From positions 1 to 64,000 of the forward strand of contig JAFLKN010000008.1 of NCBI GenBank assembly GCA_019163175.1: 64,000 bases of DNA, in the 5' to 3' direction. Shown in pieces: positions 50,776 through 59,843 of the stretch (the first letter of the stretch is position 1; every line of letters starts with the position of its first letter). The notes under the pieces are model-generated. The model did no database searches, was not told the DNA's origin, and saw nothing but the letters and a program-made list of their open reading frames with translations. The stretch is from Prolixibacteraceae bacterium (GTDB taxonomy: Bacteria > Bacteroidota > Bacteroidia > Bacteroidales > Prolixibacteraceae). A program made the translations under genes and the position numbers.

Positions 50776-50973
50776 TTAATAGATTTTTCTTTTTGATTTG
50801 TTCTTCATCATCACTTTCAATTCACTGATCACATGATCCAATTCCATTAATTTCCCTGATGAAATCAGCATCAAATCTTTGATATCGTCTTCTTTAAACC
50901 TGATAAAACAGGACAATTCCCTTTTTTTTCGGTTCGAGAGTCTTTCTATCAATTCTCTTAATTCGAATTCCAT
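50776..50973 (-). CDS. Small uncharacterised protein between kdpB and kdpC
   Basis: This 65-residue protein starts at an ATG (MEFELRELIERLSNRKKREL) one base after the kdpB stop and ends one base before kdpC; the ORF track used a TTG that overlaps kdpB. It is charged, mainly helical and rich in Lys/Glu (FKEDDIKDLMLISSGKLMEL, VMMKNKSKRKIY), with no membrane helix or signal peptide. I do not recognise a family. The perfect fit in the operon argues that it is translated. A cytoplasmic regulator or assembly factor of the Kdp pump is a plausible but unproven role. Confidence 0.7.
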   Translation of the reverse strand: MEFELRELIERLSNRKKRELSCFIRFKEDDIKDLMLISSGKLMELDHVISELKVMMKNKSKRKIY

Positions 50974-50974
50974 T

Positions 50975-53059
50975 TCAGGCAAATAAATTGATGACTACAT
51001 CTATAATTTTAATCCCTACAAAAGGTGCAATGATTCCTCCCAAACCATAAATCAGCAAATTCTGCATCAGTGCATTATTGGCCGACATGGGTTTGTAGCG
51101 AACACCTTTCAGGGCAAGGGGAACAAGAAGTATGATTACCAACGCATTAAAAATTACTGCACTCAAAATAGCGCTTTCTGAAGAACCCAGGTGCATAACA
51201 TTTAAAGCCGACAGCGGGCCAATTCCATCTTTACCTGCATAAAGCGAAATAGCAATGGCAGGGATGATGGCAAAATATTTGGCTACATCGTTGGCAATGC
51301 TGAAAGTTGTTAATGCGCCACGGGTCATCAGCAATTGCTTGCCTACCTCAACCACTTCAATCAGTTTAGTTGGATTGCTGTCCAAATCGACCATATTTCC
51401 TGCTTCCCGTGCAGCCTGAGTTCCTGAATTCATGGCAATGCCAATGTCTGCCTGAGCTAACGCCGGTGCATCGTTGGTTCCATCGCCAATCATTCCCACT
51501 AAGTGACCATTTGCCTGTTCCTCACGGATACGGCGGAGTTTATCTTCGGGAGTAGCTTCGGCCATAAAATCGTCGACACCGGCTTCGGCGGCAATGGCGG
51601 CAGCAGTTAATGCATTATCTCCGGTAATCATCACAGTGCGGATTCCCATGGTTCGCAACTGGGCAAACCGCTGTTTGATACCACCCTTTACAATGTCCTT
51701 TAACTGAATGATACCCAAAACCTGATTGTCTTCGGCCACTACCAAAGGAGTTGCCCCCATCCGGGCAAGCTCGGCAACTTTTTCCTCCATCTTTTTTGGA
51801 AAAAATCCATTGCTGTTTTGTACAAACGAGCGAATAGCTTCAGCTGAACCTTTCCGAATTTGCCTTACTGTTCCCTTAACATCAGTTAAATCTACCCCAC
51901 TCATTTTGGTCTGTGCCGTAAATGGAATAAAAACCGCATTCCGTTGGTGAATATCGTGCCCCCTCCAGCCAAATTTTGCTTTGGCCAGCACAACTATTGA
52001 TCGTCCTTCCGGGGTTTCATCAGATAAGGAAGCAAGCTGCGCAGCATGTGCCATATCAGCTATCCGAACACCATCGGAAGGAAAAAATTCGGTTGCCATG
52101 CGGTTGCCGAGTGTGATAGTTCCTGTTTTATCGAGTAAAAGTACATCCACATCACCGGCAGCCTCAACGGCACGCCCACTTGTGGCAATTACATTGCGTT
52201 GCAAAAGCCTGTCCATGCCGCTGATCCCGATGGCACTCAGCAATCCGCCAATCGTGGTAGGAATAAGGCAAACCAGCAAAGCAATTAAAACAGGTATTGT
52301 AAGGTTTTGCGATGAGGGCAATCCGGAAGCTGTTAAACTGTAGCCGAAGTATGCGGGAAGCGTAACTACTGCCAGCAAAAAAATAATCGATAATCCTGAA
52401 AGAAGTATGGACAAAGCTATTTCATTGGGTGTTTTTTGCCTTTTCGCACCTTCAACCAGGGCAATCATCCGGTCAATAAATGTGTCGCCCGGTTCGGACG
52501 TAATTTTGATGAGAATCCGGTCGCTTATTACTTTCGTGCCTCCGGTAACTGCAGAACGGTCGCCACCACTCTCGCGGATTACCGGGGCTGATTCGCCGGT
52601 AATGGCCGATTCGTCAACACTGGCAATACCTTCAACAACTTCGCCATCCGATGGAATAACATCTCCGGCTTCACAAATCACCACATCGCCCTTTCGCAAT
52701 TCAAGAGCCGAAACTGTTTCTTCCCTGTTGCCAACCAACCGCCTGGCTAAAGTCTGAGTCCTGTTCTTACGAAGGCTTTCTGCCTGTGCTTTGCCCCTTC
52801 CTTCGGCAATAGCTTCCGAAAAATTGGCAAACAGTACAGTAAACCATAACCAGATGGCAATCTGAAAATTAAACGATGAAAAGTTTCCTGAGAAAAGTCC
52901 GCTTATAACTGTAAGGGTCGTCAGTACCGATCCTATCCCAACCATAAAAATGACTGGATTTTTGATCAGTGTCAGTGGATTTAGCTTGATAAAACTAGCT
53001 ATTGCAGCCTGAACCAACAGTTTTTGGTTGAATAGGCTTGTATTTTGTTTAGTGCTCAT
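50975..53059 (-). CDS. kdpB: Potassium-transporting P-type ATPase subunit KdpB
   Basis: This 694-residue P-type ATPase subunit energises KdpA. It has about seven helices, the actuator motif [16 protein letters not shown], the phosphorylation motif [14 protein letters not shown], the nucleotide-binding region and the hinge [17 protein letters not shown] plus [18 protein letters not shown]. Unlike most P-type ATPases it lacks the ion-binding channel, which is in KdpA. It lies 12 bp downstream of kdpA. Confidence 0.97.
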   Translation of the reverse strand: MSTKQNTSLFNQKLLVQAAIASFIKLNPLTLIKNPVIFMVGIGSVLTTLTVISGLFSGNFSSFNFQIAIWLWFTVLFANFSEAIAEGRGKAQAESLRKNRTQTLARRLVGNREETVSALELRKGDVVICEAGDVIPSDGEVVEGIASVDESAITGESAPVIRESGGDRSAVTGGTKVISDRILIKITSEPGDTFIDRMIALVEGAKRQKTPNEIALSILLSGLSIIFLLAVVTLPAYFGYSLTASGLPSSQNLTIPVLIALLVCLIPTTIGGLLSAIGISGMDRLLQRNVIATSGRAVEAAGDVDVLLLDKTGTITLGNRMATEFFPSDGVRIADMAHAAQLASLSDETPEGRSIVVLAKAKFGWRGHDIHQRNAVFIPFTAQTKMSGVDLTDVKGTVRQIRKGSAEAIRSFVQNSNGFFPKKMEEKVAELARMGATPLVVAEDNQVLGIIQLKDIVKGGIKQRFAQLRTMGIRTVMITGDNALTAAAIAAEAGVDDFMAEATPEDKLRRIREEQANGHLVGMIGDGTNDAPALAQADIGIAMNSGTQAAREAGNMVDLDSNPTKLIEVVEVGKQLLMTRGALTTFSIANDVAKYFAIIPAIAISLYAGKDGIGPLSALNVMHLGSSESAILSAVIFNALVIILLVPLALKGVRYKPMSANNALMQNLLIYGLGGIIAPFVGIKIIDVVINLFA

Positions 53060-53071
53060 TTCGAATAAAAA

Positions 53072-54763
53072 TTAAAAGGTAATTCCCTTGTTCATCAGCA
53101 GGTGTTCAATGATTGGTCCGAACGACAACGCCGGGAAAAAGGTCAGTCCGCCAACAATCAGGATAGTTGCAATCAACAGACCAGCAAAAAGCCAATTGTC
53201 GGTATGAAACGTACCTGCTGAAGCTGGTGTAATTTTCTTTCCGGCCATGTTTCCTGCTATAGCCAGAACAGGAATGATTACTCCAAAACGGCCAATCAGC
53301 ATACCCAAACCAAGTGTCAGATTATAAAATGTGGTGTTGGCATTTAAACCGGCAAAGGCACTACCGTTATTTCCAGCAGCCGAACTGTAGGCATAAAATA
53401 TTTCAGAAAAACCGTGAGGTCCGGCATTGTTCAGGCTCGAAACTCCGGCATTGGTGACCGAAGCCAAAGCAGTAAACAAGAGGATAACCATACTGGGAGC
53501 CAATACAGCCAAAATAGCCATCTGAACCTCGAAGGCTTCAACCCTTTTTCCAAGGTATTCAGGAGAACGGCCCACCATCAGCCCGGCAATAAATACGGTC
53601 AGGATAACAAAAATGATCATGCCGTATAATCCTGCACCAACACCTCCAAAAATTACTTCACCCAAAACAATATTGATCATTGCAACCATTCCCGAAAGCG
53701 GTGAAAGGCTATCGTGCATGGCATTGACCGAGCCATTGGATGCCGCCGTGGTTGAGGTTGACCAAAGCACACTGTTGGTAATTCCGAAACGTGTTTCTTT
53801 ACCCTCCATCGAACTCAATTGTCCAAAAACCGGATTGGTTGCATACTCGGCGTATAGTGAAATACCCAGTCCAACCAAAAGTAGAATTAGCATCACAGAA
53901 AAAATCGTCCAGCCCTGTCGAACTGAGCCGACCATTTTCCCGTAGGTATATGTCAGAGCGGCCGGAACAAGCAGGATTGCCAGCATTTCAAGGAAATTGC
54001 TGAATGGCGTTGGGTTTTCGAATGGATGAGCACTGTTGGCATTGAAAAATCCACCTCCGTTAGTGCCCAGTTGTTTAATGGCAATTTGCGAAGCTGCCGG
54101 TCCCATCGGAATAACTTGTTCAGCGCCTTGAAGTGTCTGGGCTGTTTCGTAGATATTTAGATTCTGGACAACTCCCTGCCCTACCAAAACAATTGAGAAA
54201 ACAATTGAAAGCGGCAACAGTACATACAAAGTTGAGCGGGTAAGATCGACCCAAAAGTTCCCCAAAGTTGCTGATGAACGACGGGAAATTCCTTTAATTA
54301 GTACCAGCAGCACAGCGATTCCGGTGGCAGCACTTACAAAATTCTGAACCGTTAAACCAATCATTTGCACGAAATAGCTCAGAGTAGTTTCACCGGAATA
54401 GCCCTGCCAGTTGGTGTTGGTCATAAAACTAATGGCTGTGTTTAGCGCCGAATGCCAGCTCACATTACTTAACTGAGCCGGATTTAATGGCAAAACCGAC
54501 TGGATAAGTTGAAGCGAAAAAACCATAACCAAACCCAGGGCATTAAAAATTAACAAACTGAATGTATAGGTTTTCCAATTGGTTTCTTCATCAGGATTAA
54601 CAGAGGCTACCTTATAAATGAGTTTTTCGGACCATCCAAAAACTGGTAGTAACAGGTGTTTCTCTCCTGAAAAAACTTTGCTCATGTAATTGCCTAACAA
54701 TGGAGTTAACCCAATCAGAAAGGCAAAAAACAAAATAACCTGAAGTACTTCTAAATTTTCCAT
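53072..54763 (-). CDS. kdpA: Potassium-transporting ATPase subunit KdpA
   Basis: This 563-residue channel-like subunit forms the K+ path with four repeated membrane units whose selectivity-filter-type loops are visible: FMTNTNWQGYSGE, QLGTNGGGFFNANSAHPFEN, WSTSTTAASNGSVNAM and AAGNNGSAFAGLNANTTFYN. About ten helices are predicted. Length matches KdpA. It follows kdpF by 12 bp and precedes kdpB. Confidence 0.97.
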   Translation of the reverse strand: MENLEVLQVILFFAFLIGLTPLLGNYMSKVFSGEKHLLLPVFGWSEKLIYKVASVNPDEETNWKTYTFSLLIFNALGLVMVFSLQLIQSVLPLNPAQLSNVSWHSALNTAISFMTNTNWQGYSGETTLSYFVQMIGLTVQNFVSAATGIAVLLVLIKGISRRSSATLGNFWVDLTRSTLYVLLPLSIVFSIVLVGQGVVQNLNIYETAQTLQGAEQVIPMGPAASQIAIKQLGTNGGGFFNANSAHPFENPTPFSNFLEMLAILLVPAALTYTYGKMVGSVRQGWTIFSVMLILLLVGLGISLYAEYATNPVFGQLSSMEGKETRFGITNSVLWSTSTTAASNGSVNAMHDSLSPLSGMVAMINIVLGEVIFGGVGAGLYGMIIFVILTVFIAGLMVGRSPEYLGKRVEAFEVQMAILAVLAPSMVILLFTALASVTNAGVSSLNNAGPHGFSEIFYAYSSAAGNNGSAFAGLNANTTFYNLTLGLGMLIGRFGVIIPVLAIAGNMAGKKITPASAGTFHTDNWLFAGLLIATILIVGGLTFFPALSFGPIIEHLLMNKGITF

Positions 54764-54775
54764 AGCTTAAGAATT

Positions 54776-54934
54776 TTAGAAGTTCTCAGGTTTGATCAAC
54801 GAGTACATCAGGTAGGCCAGTAAAACAAAGGCAATGAAAGCGCCCAAAGTATACCAGTTCGAGCTATTCATTGGTACAGGTGCAGGCACGGCCGCTAATG
54901 ACATCATCCCTACAGTAAAAATCATCGTCTTCAT
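54776..54934 (-). CDS. kdpF: Potassium-transporting ATPase subunit KdpF
   Basis: This gene is absent from the ORF track because it is short. The 52-residue protein starts at an ATG (MKTMIFTVGMMSLAAVPAPV), and its C-terminal half is a single helix with the KdpF-like end YTLGAFIAFVLLAYLMYSLI then KPENF. KdpF stabilises the Kdp complex in the membrane. The E. coli protein has 29 residues; here an N-terminal hydrophobic segment adds about 22. It is the first gene of the operon, 12 bp upstream of kdpA, so position and sequence agree. Confidence 0.85.
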   Translation of the reverse strand: MKTMIFTVGMMSLAAVPAPVPMNSSNWYTLGAFIAFVLLAYLMYSLIKPENF

Positions 54935-54982
54935 ATCGTTTCGTTTTTATACGATACAAATTTGCATCTGATTCTGTAAGGG

Positions 54983-55024
54983 TTTTATAAAGATTGAATT
55001 GTGGGTTATAACATTTTTATAAAG
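54983..55024. promoter_or_regulatory. Direct repeat upstream of kdpF, possible regulator site
   Basis: TTTTATAAAG occurs twice (54983-54992 and 55015-55024), spaced by 32 bp, in the 214-bp gap upstream of the kdp operon. The spacing is about three helical turns and the word resembles the TTTATA half-sites of enterobacterial KdpE boxes. No clear -7 box was assigned, so the call is weak. Confidence 0.3.
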
Positions 55025-55148
55025 AAAATCTGAGATTTCAATGCACAGAAACACCGATAAACTGAAATTTCAGAATTTTAAAGTGAAAGAAATCTTCACC
55101 AGAGCTAAAAGGTTGAGTTTTGACTTTTGCCCAAATGGAAGTAAACGC

Positions 55149-56339
55149 CTATTCTACATATAAAACCAATCCCTTCAGATATTCGCCCTCTGGGTGGTAA
55201 ATATCCACCGGATGATCTGCCGGTTGAACCAGTTGACCCAGAATCCGGACTTTCCGGCCGGAAATGGCAGCTGCTGAAAAAACCGCTTCGCGAAATTTAT
55301 CTTTGGTAACAACCTGTGAACAGCTGAATGTAAACAGAATTCCGCCCGGAGCAATTTGCTGAAAAGCTTTCAGGTTAAGGCGTTTGTATCCTTTTAAAGC
55401 CTGAGGCAGAGCGCCTCGGTGCTTGGCGAAAGCTGGTGGATCAAGAATAATCAAATCGTATTTATCTTTATTCTGATCCATATAATCAAAACAATCGGCC
55501 ACGAAAGCTTCGTGACGCGTATCTTCCGGAAAATTAAGCTTTACGTTTCCATTGGTAAGCTCAATGGCTTTGGCCGATGAATCGACCGAATGAACCAATT
55601 TGGCACCACCGCGCATGGCATAAAACGAAAATCCACCTGAATAGCAAAACATGTTCAGCACGCTACGGCCATTTGAATATTCCTGAACCAGCCTGCGGTT
55701 TTCACGCTGATCAACAAAAAAGCCGGTTTTCTGGCCTTCAACCCAATCAACGTTAAATCGGTTTCCGTATTCCTGAACTTCAAAAACCTCTGACTTTCCT
55801 AGCAGATACTCGTCTTTTGCTTCCAGTCCGGCTTTGAAAGGCACGGTTTTTTCACTTTTATCGTAAACAGCAACCAATCGGTCGCCCATTACTTCTTTCA
55901 GCGCTTTGGCAATGGTGTCGCGAATCAGGAACATTCCGGCGGAATGCGCCTGCATCACAGCAGTACCATTGTAAAAATCAACAATCAGGCCTGGCAAACC
56001 ATCGCCTTCGCCATGAACCAAACGGTAAACATTAGTTTGTTCATTATCGACCAAACCAAGTTTTTTGCGCACATCCAAAGCTCTATCAAGTTTACCTTTC
56101 CAAAAATCGAAATCAGGATTTATCTTTTCGAACGAAAAAATGCGAACTGCTATTGAGCCTATCTGAACATGCCCCATGGCTAAAAATTCGTTTTTGTTGG
56201 AAACGACTTCTACCACATCACCTTCTTCGACCCGACCAACAATTTCTTTGATTGCCCCTGAAAATACCCAGGGATGAAAACGTTCAAGCGACTGCTCTTT
56301 TCCGGATTTCAGGATAACCCGGCTGTATGTATTTGTCAT
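55149..56339 (-). CDS. Class I rRNA large-subunit methyltransferase, RlmI-like
   Basis: This 396-residue enzyme of the RlmI/RlmK (COG1092) type methylates cytosine C5 in 23S rRNA. An N-terminal PUA domain (residues ~1-75: FHPWVFSGAIKEI) precedes an EEHEE-like region and a Rossmann methyltransferase domain with VLNMFCYSGGFSFYAMRGGA (SAM), DLIILDPPAFAKHRGALPQA (catalytic Asp-Pro-Pro) and FTFSCSQVVTKDKF (catalytic Cys). The ATG at 56339 (MTNTYSRVIL) is the start; the track start overlaps the exonuclease gene upstream. It is one base from that gene, so they are co-transcribed. Confidence 0.92.
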   Translation of the reverse strand: MTNTYSRVILKSGKEQSLERFHPWVFSGAIKEIVGRVEEGDVVEVVSNKNEFLAMGHVQIGSIAVRIFSFEKINPDFDFWKGKLDRALDVRKKLGLVDNEQTNVYRLVHGEGDGLPGLIVDFYNGTAVMQAHSAGMFLIRDTIAKALKEVMGDRLVAVYDKSEKTVPFKAGLEAKDEYLLGKSEVFEVQEYGNRFNVDWVEGQKTGFFVDQRENRRLVQEYSNGRSVLNMFCYSGGFSFYAMRGGAKLVHSVDSSAKAIELTNGNVKLNFPEDTRHEAFVADCFDYMDQNKDKYDLIILDPPAFAKHRGALPQALKGYKRLNLKAFQQIAPGGILFTFSCSQVVTKDKFREAVFSAAAISGRKVRILGQLVQPADHPVDIYHPEGEYLKGLVLYVE

Positions 56340-56340
56340 T

Positions 56341-56913
56341 TTATTGCTGACTGAGAGATTCAAAAATACGGTGAGAAATCCAGGCATCGGTTGCGGCATA
56401 AATCTGCTGGGCTTCGGTTAAGTCTGGTGCTTCCCAGTTGGTAACGCGCTGCGATTTGGAAATGCGGTAACCTAACACAATGGCTGATAGTTTTTTCAGG
56501 CTAAAATCCTGAATACCAAAATCTTTAACGTGTTCCTGAAGTTCGATAAATCCTCCCGGATTAAAGTTATTCAGCTTTTGCAGACCTTTAATATCATCGC
56601 GGATAGCAACTCCAATTTTTTGAATTTCAGGATTTTCGAGAATACTTTTTAAACCGTTGGGTAGACCAATTTTGTTCAGTCGGAATAAAAAAGCACGGTC
56701 TTCGGTCGCCAACTGGAGCAAAGCAACTTCGTAAACCACTCCTTTTTTGAAAGCTGGCTTAGTTTCGGTGTCAAAACCCAACATCGATTGTTTCGACAGG
56801 TATTCGATTGAAGCCTGGTAATCTTCTTTCGATTCCACAAGGGTAATATTCCCTTCGAACTGAATAAGAGGCAATTCGGCTAATTCTTCCTTATCAATAC
56901 TTTCTCTGTACAT
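56341..56913 (-). CDS. RNase D/WRN-type 3'-5' exonuclease (DEDDy)
   Basis: This 190-residue protein is a minimal DEDDy exonuclease domain without HRDC. Exo I is SMLGFDTETKPAFKKG (Asp, Glu), Exo II lies in IGVAIRDDIKGLQKL (Asp) and Exo III in QQIYAATDAWISHRIFE (Tyr, Asp). It could trim RNA or DNA 3' ends. The gene sits between the RlmI-like methyltransferase and the DUF5063 gene, and this grouping suggests a role in RNA metabolism. No membrane or signal sequence. Confidence 0.9.
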   Translation of the reverse strand: MYRESIDKEELAELPLIQFEGNITLVESKEDYQASIEYLSKQSMLGFDTETKPAFKKGVVYEVALLQLATEDRAFLFRLNKIGLPNGLKSILENPEIQKIGVAIRDDIKGLQKLNNFNPGGFIELQEHVKDFGIQDFSLKKLSAIVLGYRISKSQRVTNWEAPDLTEAQQIYAATDAWISHRIFESLSQQ

Positions 56914-56919
56914 GTGTAT

Positions 56920-57552
56920 TTATTCTCCATTCGGATAAGAAAACCGGTCGTTCAACCAATCGGGTTTCCGATTAATATTTTTCGATTCTTTATTTTGTTT
57001 TTTTGCAGAAGTTGTGTCTTCATCAGAAAAACTTTCTGCATAAATCAGATTATGCACTGCACGCAAACAATTAACCAATTTCTGACCCCAGAATTGCGCA
57101 AAACTGCGCTGACTCTCTGAAAGTGCAAGTGCCATAACTTCGTCATCCAAAGTCCGGAACGACATTACCAAATCTTTCATGTCCTGGTAAACATCGGCAA
57201 CATTTTCTGAAATACTGGCGGTTAAGGCCGATTCACTAAATTGCATTCCCGACAAAAAAACTTCCTGATAATCGTCACCTGCACCGGTATGCCGAAGCAC
57301 TTTTTGCTGAATCAGATTGTAATCGACTTCGGTTACATATTTTTCGAGTTCATCCTCGGTTTCCAAGTCAAAAACTGGCAATAAACTGGCTTTCAGGTAT
57401 AATAGTGGCAGGATTTTTTGCAATCGACCCAGAAAATCGGAAGACTCCATTTCTTCTGATCGTTCCACAAAACTGCAAAATTCGTTGGCTACGGTAATTA
57501 ATTCAATCACATTTTTCGAATAGACCAGACTGTTCAATCCTTCTTCATTCAT
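56920..57552 (-). CDS. DUF5063 family protein
   Basis: This 210-residue helical protein belongs to the DUF5063 family that is common in Bacteroidota; no biochemical function is known to me. The start was set at the ATG at 57552 (MNEEGLNSLVYSKNVIELI); the track begins at a TTG nine codons upstream. It is acidic in the middle (DLETEDELEKYVTEVDY) and has a lysine-rich tail. It ends 6 bp before the exonuclease gene, so the three genes form one transcript. The pairing with a DEDDy exonuclease and an rRNA methyltransferase may be informative. Confidence 0.82.
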   Translation of the reverse strand: MNEEGLNSLVYSKNVIELITVANEFCSFVERSEEMESSDFLGRLQKILPLLYLKASLLPVFDLETEDELEKYVTEVDYNLIQQKVLRHTGAGDDYQEVFLSGMQFSESALTASISENVADVYQDMKDLVMSFRTLDDEVMALALSESQRSFAQFWGQKLVNCLRAVHNLIYAESFSDEDTTSAKKQNKESKNINRKPDWLNDRFSYPNGE

Positions 57553-57750
57553 GCAAAGCGTACTAAAAATATGCGACAAAAGTATAAAGAATTTTTATTC
57601 AGAAGGTTTAAGGCAAAATTTAATGACACCGAATGAGATAAATCAGGTCACAGTAGTCATTTGTAGTCATTCATTTGCCATTGATTGCATTTAATTGTTG
57701 AATCATTGAATTTTCAAATCTTCAAATTGGCAAATTATCAAATTGCCTAA

Positions 57751-59652
57751 TCATTTTCGCCATTCCATGCGGTTATCGACCCGGTAAACGATCTTTTCGT
57801 TTTCGAGCAGCCAGCGAACTACTCTTACCGCATTCTCAGGCTTCCCATCAATCCGAGCTAACAATTCTTCATAAAAGCAAGGCTCAAACAAAAGCTTTTT
57901 AATTTGTTCGCTGATCGTATCAAACTCGTATTTACTTACATTCAACTCGTTGCGCTCCATGCACACATCACATTTTCCACAGCGCACCGACTCAGTCTCG
58001 CCAAAATACTGAAGAAGCAACTGGCTTCTGCATTTGTGACCCGACGAAGCATAATGAATCATCGCATCAATCCTCTGCATGTAATCACGCTTGCGATCGG
58101 TGTAATTTTCTTTGGTAATCTTCAAGCGATCCACATCAATGCGCTCTTTGGTGAAAATTATAAACGGAGTTTTCTTCTGTGGAATGTAGTCAATAACTTT
58201 CTGTGCCCGAAGCTTGCATAAAAAATCGTAAACCAACTCTGGCGAAACATTAGCACGTTGAGACATCAACTGTTCATCTACAGCTACATAATTGGTAAAC
58301 AGTCCGGTGTACGAACGCAGCAGCAATTTAATGAACCCGTCGAGCTCAGCATTGGCCACCTGAAACTTGTACAAATCGTCACGGTCAACCTGGAAATACA
58401 CCTTTGACGGATTGTCCAGCTCATCGGTCAATTCCAGATAACCTTCGCGCTGCAATATTTTCAGGCTGTTGTAAACAGTAGTTATCTGGAATGAGAAACT
58501 GGAAGCAAACGAAGCCATGCTAAACTCGAACGACTGATCTTTACCAAAACCAACCGCCAATTGGTAAAAATTGCAAATAGCTTCGTAAATCCGTTTGATC
58601 ACATCCGGCTCAGGAAAAGACTTATCCACATTTTTTTGTAGTCTGATTTTATCGCTATTATTATAGAGCAAAACCGACCATGCCGTTTTTCCATCGCGCC
58701 CTCCCCTTCCGGCTTCCTGAAAATAAGCCTCTACTGAATCCGGAGCTTCCAGATGAATCACAAACCGCACATCAGCTTTATCGATTCCCATTCCGAATGC
58801 ATTGGTCGAAACAATCACCCGGCATTTGCCAGTTTTCCATGCTTCCTGCTTGGCCGACCTGACTTTTGAGGTTAAACCAGCGTGATAATAATCCGCTGAC
58901 ACCTGATTTTTTTTCAGCAAATCACTTATTTCACGAGTTAATTTCCGGCTTTTCACATACACGATTCCGGTTCCCTTGGCTTTCTGCACCGCCTTCACCA
59001 AATAGTTTACCTTATCTTCTTCATTCCTGACCAAATAAACCAGATTACTCCGATAATAGCTGGTTCGCAATACATTTTTCTTCGGAAATTTAAGCTTTTC
59101 CTGAATGTCATCAACCACCTGAGGGGTGGCCGTTGCTGTAACCGCCAAAACCGGAACATTCGGCAACAAATCGCGCAACTCGGCAATCCGCAGGTATGAT
59201 GGACGAAAATCGTATCCCCACTGCGAAATACAATGCGCCTCATCCACAGCAATAAGGTTAACATCAAACTGCCCAATCCGCTCCCTGAAACGTTCAGTGG
59301 CAATACGTTCTGGCGAGAGGTATAAAAATTTATAATTGCCCCAGGCCGCATTATCCAAGGCTATCTTTATTTCCTGTGCGCTCATTCCCGAGTAAATAGC
59401 CAAGGCCTTAATTCCGCGCTGGTTCAGGTTCTCCACCTGATCTTTCATTAAAGCAATGAGCGGAGTAATTACCAGGCAAATGCCCGGTTTCGAAAGCGAA
59501 TACACCTGATAAATCACCGATTTTCCACCACCGGTAGGCATCAGTCCGAGCGTATCTTTGCCATGATCAACCGATCGGATGATCTCTTCCTGCAAAGGCC
59601 TGAAAGCTGCATAGCCCCAGTATTTGGTTAATATTTGTGTGAATTCGCTCAA
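57751..59652 (-). CDS. recQ: ATP-dependent DNA helicase RecQ
   Basis: This 633-residue superfamily 2 helicase unwinds DNA 3' to 5' in repair. It has motif I LMPTGGGKSVIYQVY, the DEAH box IAVDEAHCISQWGYDFRPSY, motif VI YFQEAGRGGRDG, a zinc site (CRSQLLLQYFGETESVRCGKCDVC) and a winged-helix RQC domain. HRDC is absent, so it is the short RecQ type. The start is TTG (SEFTQILTKYWGY); an in-frame TAG lies two codons upstream and no nearby in-frame ATG exists. It is divergent from guaB. Confidence 0.95.
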   Translation of the reverse strand: MSEFTQILTKYWGYAAFRPLQEEIIRSVDHGKDTLGLMPTGGGKSVIYQVYSLSKPGICLVITPLIALMKDQVENLNQRGIKALAIYSGMSAQEIKIALDNAAWGNYKFLYLSPERIATERFRERIGQFDVNLIAVDEAHCISQWGYDFRPSYLRIAELRDLLPNVPVLAVTATATPQVVDDIQEKLKFPKKNVLRTSYYRSNLVYLVRNEEDKVNYLVKAVQKAKGTGIVYVKSRKLTREISDLLKKNQVSADYYHAGLTSKVRSAKQEAWKTGKCRVIVSTNAFGMGIDKADVRFVIHLEAPDSVEAYFQEAGRGGRDGKTAWSVLLYNNSDKIRLQKNVDKSFPEPDVIKRIYEAICNFYQLAVGFGKDQSFEFSMASFASSFSFQITTVYNSLKILQREGYLELTDELDNPSKVYFQVDRDDLYKFQVANAELDGFIKLLLRSYTGLFTNYVAVDEQLMSQRANVSPELVYDFLCKLRAQKVIDYIPQKKTPFIIFTKERIDVDRLKITKENYTDRKRDYMQRIDAMIHYASSGHKCRSQLLLQYFGETESVRCGKCDVCMERNELNVSKYEFDTISEQIKKLLFEPCFYEELLARIDGKPENAVRVVRWLLENEKIVYRVDNRMEWRK

Positions 59653-59784
59653 GTTCTACAATTGTATCTTTTCTCTGTGTAAATTATGGGTATTATGTGT
59701 TGATACTTTTCCTCTGCCTATACTTAACAAATTTTAATAAACATTAAAGTTTATAGGGTTGATAGCCCATAAAATATCAGGACA

Positions 59785-59811
59785 TTTGTACCTGTTTTTT
59801 TTGTAGTTTTG
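59785..59811 (+). promoter_or_regulatory. Candidate guaB promoter (TTTG / TAGTTTTG)
   Basis: TAGTTTTG (59804-59811) matches the TAnnTTTG -7 box about 32 bp upstream of the guaB ATG. A TTTG lies 15 bp further upstream; the usual spacer is about 19 bp, so only the -7 box is supported. Confidence 0.45.
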
Positions 59812-59843
59812 TTTTTCACAACCGAATATAAAAATACACATAA

